Below, in pieces: positions 61,410 to 64,000 of a stretch of 64,000 nt of DNA; the first letter of the stretch is position 1, and each line of letters opens with the position of its first letter. The stretch lies in assembly GCF_033101155.1 (NCBI RefSeq), contig NZ_JAWMPX010000015.1:1-64000 (forward strand), in the 5' to 3' direction. The notes under the pieces are model-generated. The model saw only the letters and a program-made list of their open reading frames with translations. It ran no database searches and was not told where the DNA came from. A program made the position numbers and the translations under genes. The stretch is from Tropicimonas sp033101155. Its GTDB lineage: Bacteria > Pseudomonadota > Alphaproteobacteria > Rhodobacterales > Rhodobacteraceae.

Positions 61410-61684
61410 CGTGGTTCCCCGAAGCCGGCATTCGCGTGGCCGCACCGATATTGCGCTTTTGTCCGGCTGAATTTCCGGTGGCGTCGACCACCGGCAGAGC
61501 CAGGTTCTCGTGCCGCGCGCGGGATGGTGGTCGGGGAAAGCGACAAATACTTTGGCCACGTCGACGCTCCGCCGTGTCGCGACCGTTCCACCAATCGCGA
61601 CACCCCATCCGGCACGGCGTTAGCCGTCGGAGCAGCCCCTTCCACTTCGGGAAACCGGCAACAGTCGCTTTCCCTTCGGTGCGT

Positions 61685-62710
61685 TCAGGCTGCCAGGATC
61701 GGGGCGCCGCCGGTCGTAGCCTCGCGCGGCGACAAAAGGTCCTTCCAGCTGGCGTGGACCGCGTACATGGAGGCCCGTGCGGCGGCGCGGGCGCGGGCTG
61801 TTTCGATATGCAGGGCCGGGCCCGCCGAGGCCAGTTGCTCAAGCGCCTCACGCCAGCTTTCCAGCGTTCCGCCAGAGACCACACGGGCACCCTGATCCGC
61901 ATGATCCTTCAGGCCGTCCACGGGAGAGACCAGAAGCGGACGACCGGCTGCGCGCGCTTCCAGCGCAACGAGGCCATAGGCTTCCCAACGGGAGGGCATC
62001 GCGACGACGTCCAGCGTTGCCATCGCCGCGACAGGGTCTTTCTGGTAGCCGGCGAAGGAAATCCGGGTGTCGCCAGCGGCAAGCGCCTCCAGTTCCGTCC
62101 GGTCCACACCGTCCCCGATCAGGCGCAGGCGCAAATCCGGATTGGAGGTGGCGCGAAAGGCCTTGATGAGGATGTCGAACCCTTTCTGGGTGTCGAACCG
62201 GCCAATGGCGCCGATGGTGCGCGGTTGGCTGTAGACCGGCTCCAGCGTCAGGAACGGCGCGAGATCGACGCAGGACGGAATGACCCTGAGCGCGTCGGCC
62301 CTTACCAGCTTGCGCTGCCGCATCCAGCGGCCCTGCGCCTCGCTCACCGCGACGACATGATCAAAGAGCGAATAGGCGGTCCGAAGCAGGGTCATGAAGC
62401 GCTTCTGCCTGGGGACCCGCGTGGCCGTGAAGGCCTCGGTGTAGCTGTGTTCGAAATGGATCAACGGGAGCCCGGCATAACGGGCGCGCAGCGCCATCAG
62501 CATTGGCAGGGTGCGCCAGCTGACCGACAGATGGCTGATGATGATATCGCCGGAGATATCGGGGGCGGAGAAGCGCCCGCGCTTGACCACCTGCAATTTG
62601 TGGTGGCCGATCTCGGCCATGCCGGGCGCGGTGCGGATGTGGTCGAGCATTCGGGTGACGCCGCCGGCATTGGTGTCGTCGACGAGATGAACGATGGTCT
62701 TGAGGGGCAT
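61685..62710 (-). CDS. Glycosyltransferase family 4
   Basis: 341 residues, GT-B fold. An N-terminal TIVHLVDDTNAGGVTRMLDH, the linker ALRVIPSCVDLAPF and the donor-binding half with IGAIGRFDTQKGFDILIKAF and AMPSRWEAYGLVALEARAAG (the EX7E motif) identify a GT4 retaining transferase. It probably adds one sugar of the exopolysaccharide repeat unit on the cytoplasmic face. It lies 30 bases after the GT2 gene on the same strand, so the two form an operon. The C-terminal 50 residues are Ala-rich. Confidence 0.9.
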   Translation of the reverse strand: MPLKTIVHLVDDTNAGGVTRMLDHIRTAPGMAEIGHHKLQVVKRGRFSAPDISGDIIISHLSVSWRTLPMLMALRARYAGLPLIHFEHSYTEAFTATRVPRQKRFMTLLRTAYSLFDHVVAVSEAQGRWMRQRKLVRADALRVIPSCVDLAPFLTLEPVYSQPRTIGAIGRFDTQKGFDILIKAFRATSNPDLRLRLIGDGVDRTELEALAAGDTRISFAGYQKDPVAAMATLDVVAMPSRWEAYGLVALEARAAGRPLLVSPVDGLKDHADQGARVVSGGTLESWREALEQLASAGPALHIETARARAAARASMYAVHASWKDLLSPREATTGGAPILAA

Positions 62711-62740
62711 GGGACTGGCTTTCGATCTGTCTGGAAACGG

Positions 62741-63727
62741 TCAGGCGGCGTTGGATGAGCCACTCAGGGCGGCGCGAAGTCGGGCGAAACGGCTTGCGCC
62801 GATCACGTTCAGGGTCAGAGCCGCCGCGAAGGTGACCGCGCTCTTGACCGGCTCTTCCCAGAGGGGGCGCCGCGACGCCGCAACTGCCTGTCGCGCCAGT
62901 GTCGCGGCGGTCCCGGCGTCGCCGTCGCTGATGGCGCGGCGACAGAGGTAGCGAAGCTGGTAGGCCCGGGCGGCGCCGGTATTCTGCGCGAAGAAGTCCG
63001 GTGCCAGCGGCGTGAGCTTGTCGACCATGCGCTGCCACGCCTCGTATTGGCGCGACACGCTGGCCGAGAGGCCGCCGGAATTGATGCGGTAGAGAGTGAG
63101 GTCTCCCTGGACGCCTTCGAAGCGCCAATCCGTGGTCAGCGCCATGCGCAACCAGAACTCGATATCCTCGGACTGGCGGAAGGTCTCGTCGAACCACCAG
63201 TCGCGCTGATATTCACCAGCGGGCCGCCAGGCGACGGCGTCCAGCGCCGCGCGCCGGATCACTGCGGCGGAGCCATTGCCCACCGGGTTGCGTCGGAAGA
63301 TATGTGCGGCCGAGACATCGTGCAGGCGCGGACGCTGCGACAGGCCAAGACGCTGACCGTCCTCGTCGATCATGGCCGAGCCGCTGTAACTCACCCCGAC
63401 ATCAGGGAGCGACTGCAGGTGCAGGACATGCCGCGCCAGCTTGACCGGATGCCAGAGGTCGTCGCTGTCGCACAGGCCGATGAACTCCCCGCGGGCGGCG
63501 TGGATGCCGGTATTGCGGGCGCCGGCAAGGCCACGGTTGGTCTGGGTCACGATGCGCAGGCGCGGGTCGTCATAGCTCTCGGCGATCCGGAGCGTGTCGT
63601 CGGTGGAGCCATCATCGACGAGAATGATCTCGAAATCCCGAAAGCTCTGCCTGAGAAGGGCGTCGAGGGTGGCGGCAAGCGTTTCGGCGACATTGTAGGC
63701 TGGAACGATGATGGAAACCGTGGGCAT
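62741..63727 (-). CDS. Glycosyltransferase family 2
   Basis: 328 residues. GT-A fold with SIIVPAYNVAETLAATLDAL, IILVDDGSTDDTLRIAESYD, the DXD motif in GLCDSDDLWHP, and acceptor-side WWFDETFRQSEDIEFWLRMA. A C-terminal helical part (YLCRRAISDGDAGTAATLAR) has a weakly hydrophobic patch and may touch the membrane. AAGGAG precedes ATG 63727. It is the first gene of the leftward pair with the GT4 gene; upstream lie the 22-bp repeat and the third CCTATCC palindrome. Confidence 0.92.
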   Translation of the reverse strand: MPTVSIIVPAYNVAETLAATLDALLRQSFRDFEIILVDDGSTDDTLRIAESYDDPRLRIVTQTNRGLAGARNTGIHAARGEFIGLCDSDDLWHPVKLARHVLHLQSLPDVGVSYSGSAMIDEDGQRLGLSQRPRLHDVSAAHIFRRNPVGNGSAAVIRRAALDAVAWRPAGEYQRDWWFDETFRQSEDIEFWLRMALTTDWRFEGVQGDLTLYRINSGGLSASVSRQYEAWQRMVDKLTPLAPDFFAQNTGAARAYQLRYLCRRAISDGDAGTAATLARQAVAASRRPLWEEPVKSAVTFAAALTLNVIGASRFARLRAALSGSSNAA

Positions 63728-63819
63728 TCTGTTTCTCCTTGCGAGCCAGCGCCGTGTCGGGTGCGGCGCTGGATTGTCGGTAACTCGTGTTGCTTGCAGG
63801 ATGCGGCGTCAGACCGGCA

Positions 63820-63841
63820 GTCTCAACGAAGCGGACGGAGA
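63820..63841. repeat. 22-bp direct repeat, copy 2
   Basis: GTCTCAACGAAGCGGACGGA plus GA, one base different from 56794-56815. It is 93 bases upstream of the GT2 start codon. Confidence 0.8.
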
Positions 63842-63887
63842 CAAATCCGGGTCTCTCGGGTCATCCGCTGTCCGTTCTGCGCGGCGT

Positions 63888-63905
63888 CCTATCCGTCGGG
63901 ATAGG
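63888..63905. promoter_or_regulatory. 18-bp palindromic operator, copy 3
   Basis: CCTATCC GTCG GGATAGG, arms perfect. It lies 161 bases upstream of the GT2 gene. The rest of 63728-64000 holds no supported gene. Confidence 0.8.
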
Positions 63906-64000
63906 TGCCGCAGGACCGTGATCCCTGACTCGGTGCTCTGAACGAAAATCGAGCCGCCCTGGAGATACAGGGCGGCTCGTCGCATCGCTGTTTCTTGCTG

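Noticed and set aside
55284..63905. CCTATCC palindromes as rho-independent terminators
   Set aside because: None is followed by a T-run, two lie well upstream of genes in the downstream direction, and the arms are identical in all three copies, which fits an operator better.
1..64000. tRNA, rRNA, CRISPR arrays, riboswitches
   Set aside because: No cloverleaf, rRNA-like conserved stretch, regularly spaced repeat array or cobalamin-type leader was recognised. Small RNAs cannot be excluded by eye.

Overview
The window is GC-rich, compactly coded bacterial DNA. The gene content (a glycyl-radical microcompartment of the type known from purple non-sulfur alphaproteobacteria, an lsr autoinducer-2 operon, and an exopolysaccharide locus with Wzx/Wzy-style parts) points to an alphaproteobacterium, most likely Rhodobacterales. 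No rRNA, tRNA, CRISPR array or intact insertion sequence was seen. All family assignments come from reading motifs in the translated sequence; no database search was possible.

Layout. (1) 1-9979, minus strand: an operon for a bacterial microcompartment built around a glycyl radical diol dehydratase. It reads DJ-1/PfpI pseudogene, dehydratase, Fe-alcohol dehydrogenase, three hexameric/trimeric shell proteins, PduL, EutJ, flavoprotein, EutN pentamer, DUF336 protein and a CoA-acylating aldehyde dehydrogenase that runs off the left edge. The expected radical-activating enzyme is not in view. (2) 10-14.7 kb: a membrane protein with an odd start, a strong terminator, a PAS protein, and a small protein resembling an RNase toxin domain. 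(3) 14.7-33.9 kb: an island of large multi-enzyme proteins arranged as two divergent arms around 25000-25279. The left arm encodes a GH19 lysozyme-like protein, a papain-like protease, an SGNH-hydrolase/caspase/M15-peptidase fusion and a 928-residue membrane-anchored protein. The right arm encodes a GST/cytochrome P450 fusion, a membrane DyP peroxidase and a lipase/trypsin-like protease/nuclease fusion. This is the best candidate here for an undescribed system. (4) 34.0-43.4 kb: a complete lsr autoinducer-2 uptake and processing locus, lsrKR diverging from lsrG-E-A-C-D-B-F. (5) 43.8-51.8 kb: a two-partner secretion operon (TpsB, TpsA) followed by an exported caspase/Sel1 protein. (6) 52.0-63.7 kb: a hybrid histidine kinase with an exported SUOX-fold partner, a LuxR-type regulator and exopolysaccharide genes, with an isolated GFA-family gene among them.

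How the parts fit. The microcompartment genes would convert 1,2-propanediol (or a similar diol) to an aldehyde inside a shell, then to alcohol and acyl-CoA/acyl-phosphate. The island genes together attack protein, lipid, nucleic acid and peptidoglycan and add two haem oxidants. Most lack a secretion signal, so a self-destruct or injected-effector role is a fair inference but unproven. In region 6 an 18-bp palindrome, CCTATCC-N4-GGATAGG, occurs three times, each upstream of an exopolysaccharide or kinase operon, and looks like a shared operator.
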